A stretch of 64,000 nt of DNA from Myxococcota bacterium. GTDB taxonomy: Bacteria > Myxococcota_A > UBA796 > JAFGLY01. Position 1 is the first letter of the stretch. Each line of letters starts with the position of its first letter. Below, piece by piece: positions 9,169 through 20,300 of this stretch. The DNA is taken from the NCBI GenBank assembly GCA_024276675.1, contig JAJRWT010000017.1, positions 1-64,000 of the forward strand, read 5' to 3'. The translations under genes and the position numbers were made by a program. The notes below the pieces were generated by a model. The model saw only the letters and a program-made list of their open reading frames with translations. It was not told where the DNA came from and did not search any database.

Positions 9169-9327
9169 ACATCGCTGATGGCGGAAAAGCGTTTTCACGG
9201 AGCGGTGTAGCCATGGAAACCGGGTTTTCGAGCATTTCCATTCTTCTCGACAGGTTCATGGGCCGCGAGTTGCTATCATACACCAACAATCGGCCCGACC
9301 AGCCATGCCAACGAGTGGCGGGGCCCA

Positions 9328-9777
9328 CTATTCCGCTCCCCTCTCGGGCTGTTTCGATGGCGTGGGAAGCGGGATCTGGCCATGTTGCCTGAATCGAATG
9401 TAATCCTGTATTATCTCTTGATGGTCGAATGCCAGGGGAGAGGGGAGTTGGTCAAGTGGAAAACTTCGGGCTTCGGCAGCATCGTCTCCTCCCCTGGGCT
9501 TGCCTGTGGCATGTCCGATGAACACGACGCTCATGGTGTGGAAGCGCGGATCGCGGGAGGGTTCGGAGTACACGTAGAGAAGATGGCGGAGCTTCACGTG
9601 AAGGCCGGTTTCCTCGAAGGCTTCCCTGATTGCGGCATCCTCGACCCTCTCTCCGCGTTCGATGAAGCCACCTGGCAGCGCCCATCCTTCAGGTGGGTTC
9701 TTTCTGCGCACCAGCACGATGCCCTCCCAGGTTTCCACCACGATGTCCACCGTGGGGAATGGGTTTCTCCATTTCAT
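9328..9777 (-). CDS. Nudix hydrolase
   Basis: Cytoplasmic hydrolase of 149 aa for nucleoside-diphosphate-linked substrates. The complete Nudix box GX5EX7REUXEEXGU appears as GFIERGERVEDAAIREAFEE followed by TGL. It begins MKWRNPFPTVDIVVET and WALPGG precedes the box, as in ADP-ribose pyrophosphatase/NADH-type families. Start ATG 9777 has AGGAG eight bases upstream; the open frame to 9876 lacks a better site. It ends in TAG. The substrate cannot be assigned. Confidence 0.9.
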   Translation of the reverse strand: MKWRNPFPTVDIVVETWEGIVLVRRKNPPEGWALPGGFIERGERVEDAAIREAFEETGLHVKLRHLLYVYSEPSRDPRFHTMSVVFIGHATGKPRGGDDAAEARSFPLDQLPSPLAFDHQEIIQDYIRFRQHGQIPLPTPSKQPERGAE

Positions 9778-9942
9778 TTCAATCAACTCCTGTCTTCTGG
9801 GGAATACGGGAAGGTAGCATATCCACCACTGGGGAAAACGGGCTCCGATTATCGGAACATTGGAAGTGTCCACCACCCCTTCTCCAACTGGCAGCGGCTC
9901 GCTGGAAGTATCTCACATGACTGTCCGGGTGCGAGGTACTAT

Positions 9943-10360
9943 GAGCCGTCGGGAAAGCTCGGGCCCGCTGCGGTGCGCCATGCGCTACTGCGCCGGGCCC
10001 TGCTGGACATTGTGCAGCGTCTTCCCCCCCTCCCAGCCTCCCCCTGCGGGGGGAGGAGCTTCGACGTATTTCAATACGCCTTCAACGCCCGATATCCAGC
10101 ATGGCCCGTCATCCGTTACGGGCGCGAGCGCCTTGCGCCCCTCGCTAGTTCCCATCCGGAAACTGCTCCCATCGCAGGAGCGGCCCATTCCTTCGCCAGG
10201 CACGCCCGGGCAACCACTTGAAATAGCGATGCTATTCCGGCGGGTTGCCCGGACGCACCTGGCTCGAAAGCTACTCGCTCCTGCTCGGTCCGCACTTTCC
10301 GGACGGGAACTCGCCAGGGCCCGAGCCGGCTGTTTCCCACAGCCTCTTTCCCGACGGCTC
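9943..10360 (+). repeat. 249-bp inverted-repeat element, copy 2, interrupted by the 165-bp element
   Basis: Same 11-bp terminal inverted repeats (gagccgtcggg at 9943, cccgacggctc ending 10360) and body as 5239-5487. The copy is split at 10146/10312 by a full 165-bp element. The halves join without loss when the insert is removed. Its right end abuts the stop codon of the minus-strand gene at 10361. The rest of the 9778-9942 gap shows nothing recognisable. Confidence 0.85.
10147..10311 (+). mobile_element. 165-bp inverted-repeat element, copy D, inserted in the 249-bp element
   Basis: Nearly identical to copy A at 1-165. The ends are agttcccatccgg and ccggacgggaact. Comparison with the uninterrupted target at 5239-5487 shows the insertion point in cccctcgccggggcc, with cgc present on both sides (up to ctcgc if two inverted-repeat bases are counted). 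That is a short target-site duplication. This is direct evidence that the 165-bp element is or was mobile and younger than its host element. Confidence 0.85.
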
Positions 10361-11284
10361 CTAGTCCCCGGGCTGCTCGCGTTCCTCCTGGCGTGCCCGA
10401 CGCTGGATTGCCTTCCGGATGTCTAGTGCTGAAGCAGGATCCTTGGCCAACAGAGCTTCCAGTACAAGATCAGCTTGATGGTCGGGATCTTTGCCGAGGG
10501 CGTTCAGCGTGAGAATGCGTTGATCTTTTGTGAGTTCGTCCCACTGCCGGAGAGCCTGGAATCTGCGCAGGCTCCGTAACCGTGCGGCAGCAGCAAGCCT
10601 GCCACCGGAGTTCCATGACAGCCCGTCCACCTGGATCTGCCTCGGATCCACCGAATCACCAGTGGCTTCCAGGACCAGATCCCCGAGAAGGTGGCATGGG
10701 TTGGCCCCACTGAATGTCAGTATCCACTGCCAACCTTCGTTACGAGTCTTCAGAGTCCGGAATGCCTCTGTATCGCCAGCGGGCGGTATGGCCAGGGGAT
10801 CACCTGTGCATTCGGCGAGAGTGCCCGTGATACGACGCCAACTCGCCACTGCGTGGTATTGCTTTTCTTCGGACCGGAATAGAGCTTCATCACCGGTTCG
10901 GACAAAGAGCATCTCGTATCCGGAGTCGGATCTCCACAACTCCACGGCACATGGGGAAGCAGTGGCGGGGGAAGCCGTCTCGGAACAGTTTTGCCCCAGG
11001 ACTAGGGAGCCATCCTTGAAGGGAGGAGCATCTGGCCAGGGAGATTCAAACGGAGTCGCACGACCCGCAAGGTAGTAGAATTCCGTCGTGGCAATTCGTA
11101 GGACTGCCATGTCCGGGTTCAGGGGAGGGGAATCCGGTTGGTTGCGACAGGATGCCGTGTTGAAGAGAGACAGAAGGCTCGACAGCAGTACCGTGGTTGG
11201 CCTTGGAAAACCCGCATGTATACCAGCGGGATAGTCTGTCTTGAAGGAGATTTGTTCCCGGCAGGGGAGTTGGGGAGGGGGCAT
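10361..11284 (-). CDS. Putative lipoprotein of unknown function
   Basis: About 307 aa. After a Pro-rich start comes a hydrophobic segment TTVLLSSLLSLFNTASC that fits a lipoprotein signal with lipobox Cys. The remainder is globular, with a C-terminal helical region containing LTLNALGKDPDHQADLVLEA. No known domain is recognised. ATG 11284 lies 8 bp after the stop of the kinase gene, implying co-transcription; the start is uncertain because the frame is open further upstream. It ends in TAG directly beside the 249-bp element. Confidence 0.55.
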   Translation of the reverse strand: MPPPQLPCREQISFKTDYPAGIHAGFPRPTTVLLSSLLSLFNTASCRNQPDSPPLNPDMAVLRIATTEFYYLAGRATPFESPWPDAPPFKDGSLVLGQNCSETASPATASPCAVELWRSDSGYEMLFVRTGDEALFRSEEKQYHAVASWRRITGTLAECTGDPLAIPPAGDTEAFRTLKTRNEGWQWILTFSGANPCHLLGDLVLEATGDSVDPRQIQVDGLSWNSGGRLAAAARLRSLRRFQALRQWDELTKDQRILTLNALGKDPDHQADLVLEALLAKDPASALDIRKAIQRRARQEEREQPGD

Positions 11285-11294
11285 CCCCACCCCG

Positions 11295-14200
11295 TCACTC
11301 TTCTCCCCGTGACTGTTCGTATTCTTCGTCGACAACGACATTTTCGACCCGACCGGCAAGAGGAGCGAGGTCCTGGGCTGATAGAGCAGCGGATCTTGCT
11401 ATGTCAAACCACCCCGCGGCGAAGGCGCTTTGTTGCAGGCGTTGAAGCGGTAGCCAGAGATCTGGAGTGCGCAGGCTGGTAAGACCGTGCTCCCGCGCTA
11501 CGGACCACCAGGCCCGGGTCTTGGGTTCGTCGCCTTGCCGCGCCAGGATGCCAGCCCTGATCACACCGATGAACACCCAGGTCCAGTGGCGAGGTTGATT
11601 TGTCAGGGCGTTTTCCGCAAATGAGATCTGCTGAGCCAGTTCATCGTCATCCGACTCCTGGAGGGCCAGTAGAGCCAGGTTGATCCTGCCAACCGCCACG
11701 GCATTGGTAAGGTTCTGTTCATCGGCGATTCTGGTGTACTGATGGTAGTGACGTCTGGCTTCATCCAGGTCGCCCCGGAAGCGAGCCACCTCTCCCAGGT
11801 TGTTCTGGCAGTTCAGGTGCAACCAGTGGTCGCCCAGGGTGGCACTCAGGGCCGAGGCTGTCTGGAGATACCTCTCGGCGAGATCAAGGCGATTTCGATT
11901 GAGGTAGACGGTACCGGATGTGTATGCCGCTTTCGCGATATTGCGGGTATCACCACTTTCCTGGGCGACCTGCATCATTCGATTGCGATAACGGTCCACA
12001 CCAAACGTGTGGCCGGCCGTGAGCATGGATTCTATGAGTCCGCTCAAGATGAGAACCTCGCGACGCGGATCACGCTTCACGAGTCCCAGGGCTTGTTGGA
12101 AATAGTCGATGGCCTTTTGCGGTGAACCTTCGAGTCTTTCAAGTGTGGCTCTGCCATGTGCCACATCCCGCGAGCCATCTTTGTCCAGCACTGTTTCAAA
12201 GGCCGTACCTGCCTGGTCCAGGTATCGGCGACAGCTATCGAGATCGCCGACTCCCATGGCCGTTCTGGAGAGCAGCAGGTGAAGCCTGGCCCAACTCAGG
12301 CGGTCGATGGGCTCGAATGTCAGGGCTTCACGGATCAACTGCTGCGCGTCTTCATAGTGACGAAGTTCGATGTGGGCCTCTGCCGACAATCGGCGGGCTT
12401 CCTGGCGGAGCATTGGCGTGCCACATCGATCTGCTGCTTCCAGTGCAAGCGCGCTGGCACGGGATGCCATGGCATAGCGGCCTTCTTCGATGAGAGTCCT
12501 TACAGCCCGCAACATGGGAGCGACGGAGTTTTGATAGTCCTTTCCCCGCAAGAGGTGGTATCCGATGGGGTAGTTGTGGTTGATGGAGCTTCGCTCGCCG
12601 ATTGTGGCCCAGGCGCGTGCGAGACGATTATGGATATCGGAAATGTCCGGCAGGCGGCGGGCGAGAGTCCGCGCTGTTCGTTGAACGGACCCGTGTTCGA
12701 AGGTGAGTACATTGCCTGCCTCACGCAACACTCCGGTTGCCAGCAGCCCATCGAGCCCCGTCTCTGATATTTCGCGAATGACCATTGCGGGAGGGGCCTG
12801 GTCCACCAAGGCCGCGGCTGCGAGGGCTTCGCCTGCGGCCACCGGGTCGATGCTGGCTTTGACTGCTGCTTCCAGGCGCCCAATGTAGAGCTGCCTGATG
12901 CTTGGCGGCACGGCATCCTCGATGGGAACCCCGGGACGCAGGGAGAAGAGGGAGTTTTTTCCCAGCACCAGTAGATCTCTGTTGGTCCATTCCCTGAGCA
13001 GCAGGCTCACGGCCAGTGGGTTGCCTTCGCAGATATGGGCCACGGCATCGGTCAGTTCAGGATCCAGGAAAAGCGCTTCTGTCAAGAGTTGCCGGGTCTC
13101 GTCCAGAGTCAATGGTGGAAGATCCAGTATGAGTGCCCCCCCCGCCCGCAGGTGCTCCAGACGTTCCTGTAGCTTTTCGTCGGTGGCGAGTGCCTCTGCG
13201 GCGACTGTGGCAAGAACGAGTACTGGTCTCAACCCCACGGTTCGGTCCAGCAGGGCCTGGGCGATGGCCAGACCGTCACCCTCTTCCGCGGAGCGATGCA
13301 CGTCGTCCAGGACCAGGCAAGAGCCTCCTCTCCAGGAGCGTGCATCAAGATGCCGATACAGGTAGGCCAGTCCGACGGCTGAGTTCACGGCCACTTCATC
13401 ATGTTCCAGGTGACCACACCATCGAGCCAGGACCGATGCCTCTACCGTAACCGACTCTGGTGGCATCTGGCGATCTCTCGACAACCACCTGGCCAACCTG
13501 GCTTCGAGGCTTTTGCGGTCGTCTTGCCAGGGAGCCAGTATTTCTCTGACTGCGTTCCTATAGCCGTCATCTATTCCCGGTGGCCAATGGTACAACAGGC
13601 GCACAACCTCCATGAAACCTGTTTCATCGAGGGGAAGAGCGATGGACTCCACCAGCCTTGTTTTGCCCGTACCGCTTTTACCCACGATGACGACGACACC
13701 AGGTTGCGATTGGGTGACCACTCTTCTTGCCACGTCCCAGATGGCCTGCCGGTGGGCTTTTCTTCCGACGAGTGGTATTTCTCGTAGGCCGAACAGCGAA
13801 AGGCTGGCCCTGGCCGTGGCCCCGCGGCCATGGGCTTCGGGTGGTTCTGGAGGCATGGGATCCGGCATGACCTTGTTCCAACGAAGTGCACCGCTCTTGG
13901 GGACACCCGTAGGTACTCCACCAGCGAAAGGAGCTTCTCCGGATGGAAGCATGGGACCAATAACGTTCGGGTCGGTGATTGCAGTACGGCGCCCGATTGG
14001 TCGCAACCTGACTCCGGTTTCCAACTCCAGGAATGCCTGTCGCACCAGGCGCCTCACATCGGAGGCTCGGTCGTAGCGTTGGCGTGGCTCGGGATCCAGC
14101 AGGTTGTCAAGCACCTCTTCCAGGGATGCTGGGAGAGGGCCGCCGTCGGGTCGGGTGGGCAGTGGGGGAGGGGACTGACGGAGAAGAAGGAGTTCCTTCC

Positions 14201-14858
14201 GGTCTTCACTGTCAAAAGGCCGACGTCCGCAGAGGGCCTGGTAGAAAAGCAACCCCACGGCGTACAGATCTGTCCACGGGCCCATCTCTTGCGATTGCTG
14301 TTAAAGTTGCTCTGGAGCCATGAAGGCCGGCGTTCCGCCTATTCCAGTTCTATCCTGGGCCAGGACCGATAGGGCGTATGCTTCTCCGAGATCGCTGACC
14401 CATGAATGCATCGTGCCCCGGGAATCACGGTATAGAAGTACGTTGTGTGGCTTGAGATCCTGGTGGACCAGGCCACGGGCATGAAGGGCGGCCAGGGCTT
14501 CCAATACTTCGTCCAGAAGTCGTACCACCTGTTCCAATGACGGAGCCTGCTCCAACAGATCGCTCAGGTTCCCATCGGGTGCGTAGGCCATGGCCACGAA
14601 GGGCAGGTCATCCAGAGTCTTGCCGTAGTCATGCAGGGGAACCATGCGGGGATGTACCACCTGGGCGGCTATTGATACCTCGCGGGCAAAGCGAGCACGG
14701 AATCGGCGATGCATGGCCAGGTTCCTGCGGACGACTTTGATACCCACTTCCATGTTCAGCAACTGATCCATGGCAAAATGGACCGTGCCCGTGGCGCCCT
14801 CGCCGATCTTTCGCCCCAACTGGTACCGTTCCGGTAGTAGTGGAAAGTCGTCGTTCAC
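11295..14858 (-). CDS. Ser/Thr protein kinase - AAA ATPase - TPR signalling protein, with one in-frame TAA
   Basis: Read through a single in-frame TAA (codon 186) this is one 1187-residue protein. The N-terminal eukaryotic-type kinase domain spans about 12-270. It has the Gly loop GRKIGEGATGTV, catalytic HQDLKPHN (about 132-139), DLG in place of DFG, and GTPAFMAPEQL. After the TAA it continues QQSQEMGPWTDLYAVG, the normal next kinase segment. An AAA/STAND ATPase follows (Walker A GKSGTGKT near 393, Walker B CLVLDDVH near 506), then TPR-like repeats to the C-terminus. The plan is common in Myxococcota. GTG 14858 has AGAGGA nine bases upstream. It ends in TGA. Conventional gene calling would split it into 14301-14951 and 11295-14285. 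Confidence 0.85.
14301..14303 (-). other. In-frame TAA inside kinase domain (candidate sense codon)
   Basis: The minus-strand TAA sits between APEQL and QQSQEMGPWTD, with the same frame open on both sides for a total of 1187 codons. The residues after it complete kinase subdomains IX-XI, so the stop falls in the middle of a conserved fold. Confidence 0.8.
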
Positions 14859-14980
14859 TGGAAAGGTTCCTCTTGAATCTGGTGGAGTTGCTTCAAGGAA
14901 TCGAAGGCAGACGGCGTCGCAAGGCACAGCAGCGTTGGTGGCTACCATCAAGGAAGATGGATGACGTGGCCATGGAGTTT

Positions 14981-15562
14981 CTATCCATTGGAGTCTTCAA
15001 GGATGATCACCGCAGATTGCAACTCGCTCGTCGTTTTGCGGAGACGAGCCAGGATTGGATGCTCCCAACCCTGACCGAGAACTCTGATTGCCTGTGAGTA
15101 GTACCATAGCGTGCCATCACGTCCTCCGCGGAAGCTGTGCCATATTTCGCCTCCCCGCTCCCGGAGAGTACGAAGGATCGACTCAGCGTTGTGGAGCTTG
15201 TCGGCAGCAAAAATAAGCTTGACATCTGGGGAAGCTTTCCGAAGTCCATCCAGATGCCGTTCCTTTCTCTGCCTCCATGGCGGCTTTGGATGGGAGACGC
15301 TGTCCGACAACGCAAGCACCATACCCATGACGTTTTTTCCAAATTGGATGTCGAGTTCTTCGGGGAGGGCTCCGTGGATGTCTTCGAGATAGTCATGCAG
15401 CAGGGCTGCGATCTGCGTATCTTCATCACCACCATACTCGGCAACGTAGACCATCACCTGCAGGAGGTGGGTCAGGTAGGGCACAGCGGAGAGCTTGCGT
15501 GTCTGCTCTCTGAATGCTCTCGCTACAAAGAGAAGAGCTTTGTCGAGTCGTGGTGAGTACAA
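14981..15562 (-). CDS. HD-domain hydrolase, RelA/SpoT-type (MESH1-like)
   Basis: Small stand-alone HD protein of about 190 aa. YLTHLLQVMVYVAEYGGDED is followed by AALLHDYLED, matching the metal-binding H...HD core of (p)ppGpp hydrolase-like domains. A further conserved Asp/Lys region is VKLIFAADKLHNAES, very like the SpoT hydrolase segment. No synthetase domain is present, so it would act as a hydrolase. The start is uncertain: TTG 15562 precedes the domain directly, GTG 15640 is possible, and neither has a good ribosome site. It ends in TAG, 122 bp from the divergent start region of the kinase gene. Confidence 0.72.
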   Translation of the reverse strand: MYSPRLDKALLFVARAFREQTRKLSAVPYLTHLLQVMVYVAEYGGDEDTQIAALLHDYLEDIHGALPEELDIQFGKNVMGMVLALSDSVSHPKPPWRQRKERHLDGLRKASPDVKLIFAADKLHNAESILRTLRERGGEIWHSFRGGRDGTLWYYSQAIRVLGQGWEHPILARLRKTTSELQSAVIILEDSNG

Positions 15563-15707
15563 GGCAGGCAAGAAGAACCCCCGCGATGGTGGAAGGGAAG
15601 CGCAGCCGTTGCTGGCTGTCAACAGAGCTATGATAGGCACTTGATTGACGCCATGCAAAAAACCGGAGTGGGATAATGAGCAGGTGAGAGCCACAAGGGG
15701 ATCTGGA

Positions 15708-17396
15708 ATGAAAGATGGCAGGAGGACCCTGTACCTGGCACCTTTGCTGGTATACGTGCTGGTCGCCTCCTGGTGTGTCTGGGGCGGACTGGGCCAGGAC
15801 GCCGTCGTGGGGCAGGGGGTGGACCTTTCGGGCACTCTGTGGTTCTACGAGTGGATATCCAATTGTATTGCCAAGCAGTGGAACCCGTCATGGACTTCCT
15901 GGTTCTTTCATCCTCATGGCAAGAACATCTTTGCGGATACCGGGAACAACTTCATCGATGCGTTGCTGGCACAGCCCCTGCGCCTTGTACTGGGATACCC
16001 GCGTTACTACAGTCCGTTCGTAGGGCTGATCCTCGTGGGAAACGCCCTGGCTGTACATGTTCTCTTGCGTGGAAGAGGCTTCTCTGTAGCCGCAAGCACG
16101 GCTGCTTCCCTCGTGTTTGAGCTGCACCCGTTCGTCCTGCACGAGTTGGGAGAGGGGAGACCCACACAGGCCCTGCTCTGGTTTCTACCCCTGGGAATCC
16201 ACCAGATCTTGATGCTCCGGGATCGTGGAGGCATGGTCCATGCTCTTCTCGGGGGGCTGTTTTTTGCCCTTCAGGCCTGGACCTACTGGTTCACCGCCCA
16301 CATATCCCTGCTTGTCATTGCTCCACTCGTCATTTTCAACGCACCCGGTAGAAGGCGGGCACGGTATCTTGGGCTGCTGTGTCTGGTTCTTCTTTCGGCA
16401 ATGGTCTTCGTCTTGCCGGCTGTCGGCGCCATGCTGTGGCAGGTCTTGTCTGAGAAGGGAGCTTCCACGATCCTGGGCGGGGGGGATGCGAGTGGGCTTT
16501 CCCCGGCCACATGGTGGATTCTGGCTCCAGGGGAAGGTATCCCCAGGATCCCCTTGTTACTGCTTCTATCATGGTTGTTGGCATTGTTGTTCTCCTCGCA
16601 TCGACTCTTGTGGATCTCCGGGCTCGTGCCTGGCTTGCTGCTGCTGGCGGGGCCGGACATCCAGGTGGCATCACAGGCGTTCAGGAACCCGTTGTGGTGG
16701 TCCGCCGAGAGGTTTCTCCCATTCTTCAATCGTTTCGAGTACCCGTACAGGAGCTGGGCGGTTCTGGCCGTGCTGCTCTCGCTGCCAATGGCAGAAGCAT
16801 TGGAACACTTCTCCGGGTGGCTGTCGCGCATGAGCAGGTTTCCATTGATGCTTGCCCTGGGCTTGAGCTTGGCCCTTCCCTGGGGGGTACTGCGACGACC
16901 ACTTCCGGTCAGTGTTCTGAACCATCCGGCGTACGTAGACCAGGTCGAGGAGAACCCGGGGGTCGTGTTGGACCTCCCGTTTCTTTGCTGTGAAGGCCTC
17001 ATCCATTACCAGCCGCTGTTTCGACAGCCTTTGATCGGTGGAATGGGGGAAAGCAATCCCGCTCTACGGCCTCCTGGAACCCGGCGGAGAATCGAGACGG
17101 ATCCCTTCTTGAAAATACTGGTGGCCGCGGCTCGGGGAGAAGCGCCAGGAACCACCGTTCTCCCCCCGTGGAAGGGATGGGTGAGGTGGGTGGTTCTCCA
17201 CAACGAGGTTTTCCGAGATGCTCCCGCCAGGTCGGGATGCTGGATACCTGGTAGCGGTGAGAGTCCAGAATTACGGGCGCGAGCATCACTGACAGGTTTG
17301 TTGGGAGAGCCGCAGGTGGATGACCGATGGGCGACAGCATGGGATCTCCATCACAGCCTGGGAGGGCTGGGAGAGCACAGCCCCGTGGGTGATTGA
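15708..17396 (+). CDS. Polytopic membrane protein (paralogue family member 1)
   Basis: 562 aa with about a dozen transmembrane helices. ATG 15708 has AGGGGA seven bases upstream and gives a proper N-terminal helix (LYLAPLLVYVLVASW). After TM1 a loop reads VDLSGTLWFYEWISN, and late in the protein HYQPLFRQPLIGGM. The same layout appears in the proteins at 24639-26498 (DAYGTQWFYW, IHEKPIMGGM) and 37688-40648 (IHGQPTSAGL), so these are paralogues. The fold resembles GT-C or YfhO-like membrane glycosyltransferases. The stop TGA is immediately followed by the tamB ATG, indicating co-transcription. The substrate is unknown. Confidence 0.7.
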   Translation: MKDGRRTLYLAPLLVYVLVASWCVWGGLGQDAVVGQGVDLSGTLWFYEWISNCIAKQWNPSWTSWFFHPHGKNIFADTGNNFIDALLAQPLRLVLGYPRYYSPFVGLILVGNALAVHVLLRGRGFSVAASTAASLVFELHPFVLHELGEGRPTQALLWFLPLGIHQILMLRDRGGMVHALLGGLFFALQAWTYWFTAHISLLVIAPLVIFNAPGRRRARYLGLLCLVLLSAMVFVLPAVGAMLWQVLSEKGASTILGGGDASGLSPATWWILAPGEGIPRIPLLLLLSWLLALLFSSHRLLWISGLVPGLLLLAGPDIQVASQAFRNPLWWSAERFLPFFNRFEYPYRSWAVLAVLLSLPMAEALEHFSGWLSRMSRFPLMLALGLSLALPWGVLRRPLPVSVLNHPAYVDQVEENPGVVLDLPFLCCEGLIHYQPLFRQPLIGGMGESNPALRPPGTRRRIETDPFLKILVAAARGEAPGTTVLPPWKGWVRWVVLHNEVFRDAPARSGCWIPGSGESPELRARASLTGLLGEPQVDDRWATAWDLHHSLGGLGEHSPVGD

Positions 17397-20300
17397 ATGC
17401 CTGGGACCACGAATAAGCGACGTTCTACTCTTGCGCGGTTCCTCCTGTGGGCCAGTACTCTGCTTTCTGCTGCCCTTGTTTTCACCTTCTTTGCAGTACA
17501 GACAGACCCGGTGCAGATGTGGGTGCTGGATATTGTCAAGCGAAAGGTGGAAGCGCGTACGGGGCTTCGAGTGGCCGTTGGTGATCTGAAAATAACGCCG
17601 TTGCGTGGAACAGTTGGAATCGAAGGGCTGGATGTCATCGACCCCGACAGCGGCGAATCATTGCTCATGCTGAGGGAGTTCAGTCTCGTCATGGGCCTTG
17701 AACGTGGCAAACCTTTGCTACGAGAGATCGTCCTCGTTTCTCCGGTTCTTCAACTCCACCTGGAAGACGGCGGGATAGCGGAGTTGGAGGGACTAGATGG
17801 TGGAGGCGTGAGTTCTGCCATGGACTGGGGTAGCCTGAAGATCGTGGACGGGGCCGTGACTCTGTATGTACCCGATGGAAGGTTGGAAATCGAAGGCCTG
17901 AACCTGCTTTCGGAACCGTCCGACAGCATCGAAAGCCCCAACCCTGTGCCAGGCAGCTATCGTCTCTTGATGGCACGTCTAGCATTCCAGAAAGGACGGT
18001 TTGTGCAAGAAGCGCGCGACATACGCTGGGACGGTGTCATTGTGGAATCCGACCGTTTCGTCGTGCCAAGCCTTGCTTTGAATTTTCCCGGCATGTCTGT
18101 CCGTGGTTCCTTTGCCATCCAGAAAAATGGTCCCATCAGCAGTGAAATTCAAGTCTCGGCGAACCTGTCGGCCTGGGATTCCTTCATGCCCGAGCGCCTT
18201 CGATTGCAGGGGACAGCCAATGTGGATGTGCTGGTGGTCGGCGACAGTCACAATCCGGAGATAAGCGCGGATGTGGAACTCGGACCATGGACCATGCATA
18301 GGCGCAATTGGAAAGGTACGTGGCTGCCCGTCAATTTTGGCCCGACACGTGCCAGCTTGGTGTTGGATCTGCCCGATACCCTGGTTGTGGAGCAGCTTTA
18401 TTGCCAATTCGGCGGCGGTGGACTGGAAGCGAGGGCGGAGCTGGGTTTGCTCGATTTCAGCACCAGGATTGATCTTGGCGGAGCGGGGCTGGGACTGGCA
18501 GCCGTCCTGGTAGATACCGGGGTCGCGCCGGATCCCTGGGTGGATTGGACAGCGGACCTGGAGGCCCACCTGGATGGGAGCCTCTCGCCAATCAGTCTCG
18601 TAGGCTCTTTTTCGATCCTTCAGGATGGTTTCCGTGTCCAATCCCAACCAGTACGTCTTCACCAGGAAGAGCCGATTCTTGAGATTCCACATGCCAGGCT
18701 GGCTGGAAGCCTGGAGTTGGATGATCAGGGGATCTTGATGACTCTGGACGACCTGGAGTTGGCGTCCACCCGAGGTCGGGCAGAGGTGTACCTGGGTTTC
18801 AAGCACTTCGGGCCTCTCGATGTCCACCTGGATATCCCTTCCATCAACTACCGGGATCTCTCGCCCGTTTCCGGCGTGGAATTGGCCGGCCATGGTCTGT
18901 TGACAGGCGATATCAGCGGGCCATTCAGCGACTTGAAGATCCAGGGAACTACCCGCGTCCTCGGGTTGAATGTGATGGGGGTGCCTTTCGCGGACGATGC
19001 TCGACTACCTTTTTCCTGTCCGGACCTGCGTAACCTCCATTTCTTCGGCTTCAGGGCCCGCAAAGGCGAAACGAGCTACAGCGGCAACCTGACACTGGCT
19101 TTCGGGGATCCCTTCACTCTGGATACCCAGGTGATCGTCGAAAATGGTCGGATTTTCGATCTGTCGGGGATGTTCGTGGAGTTGCCGGTGGTGGACGGCA
19201 GGGTGAGCGGGAGTCTGGAACTGTCAGGCGAGCCCTATTCACTGGACGGCAGCGGAGAGTTGGACCTGCGCGATGTGTCGCTACTGGGGGAATATTTTCC
19301 CTCTGGACAGGTCCGATACGCCATGCGCGAAGGCAGATTCACTCTTTCAGAATTCGTGTTGGAGCGTTTCGGGGGAGAAGAATCGATTCTTGTGAGAGGT
19401 AGCGTCGGGGCCGGCTACACGGCCAATTTCGATCTGTTGGTGGATGGTGTGCGGCTGGAAAGACTCGATGCAGTGAAGCGCGCAGATCTACCGGTCGCAG
19501 GTTCTGGGTTTTTGGCGTTGCAGGTGGGAGGTACGCTGAAGGCCCTCGAACCGCGAGGCAGGCTGGCATTGGTGGGTGTAGAATCAAGCAATATCCCTGT
19601 GGATGATTCCCTGGTCACTTTCGATAGCAGGGATGGTATTGTCGAGTTCAAGGGTAGTCTTCTGGGGGAGGCAGCACTACTGGATGCGACTGTCGAACTG
19701 GAAAGTGTCTCCTACGACGTCCACCTGAAGATGAAGGATCTTCCACTTCACCTACTGCACCCGCTGACGAGAGCGGGCGACTTGTTGAAGGTTCTGGCGG
19801 ACGGGGAACTGTTCCTCTCTGGAGTGGGAGCACAGGTTCCCGATATGGATATGGAGTTTGACTCATTGAATCTCTCATGGCGGGATTCCCACCTCCGAAA
19901 CACCGAACCCTGGTTGCTTTCGTTGCATGATGGGGCCTTGGAGTTGAAGGATGCAAACTTGGTGGGCAGCGGAACGGACCTGTTGTTTTCCGGACAGGTG
20001 GGGCATCTGGGTGAAATGAATTTTGATACCCATGGCACCCTGGATCTCCGGTGGCTCAAGTTGCTGCACCCCGAGATCAGCAGAGCTGCAGGCAAGGCAA
20101 GGGTGGATCTGGGGATCTCCGGCAACGTGCACGACCCGGGCTTTGAGGCGGAGATCGATATCGAGGATGCCTTCATCAAGACAGGGTGGTTTCCTCATAC
20201 CTTCGAGGATCTCAATGGGAAGGTTCGCCTGACACCGGATGAATACACAATCGAGGGATTGAATGGGCGAGTCGGCGGAGGCGCTCTTTCGGTCCGCGGC

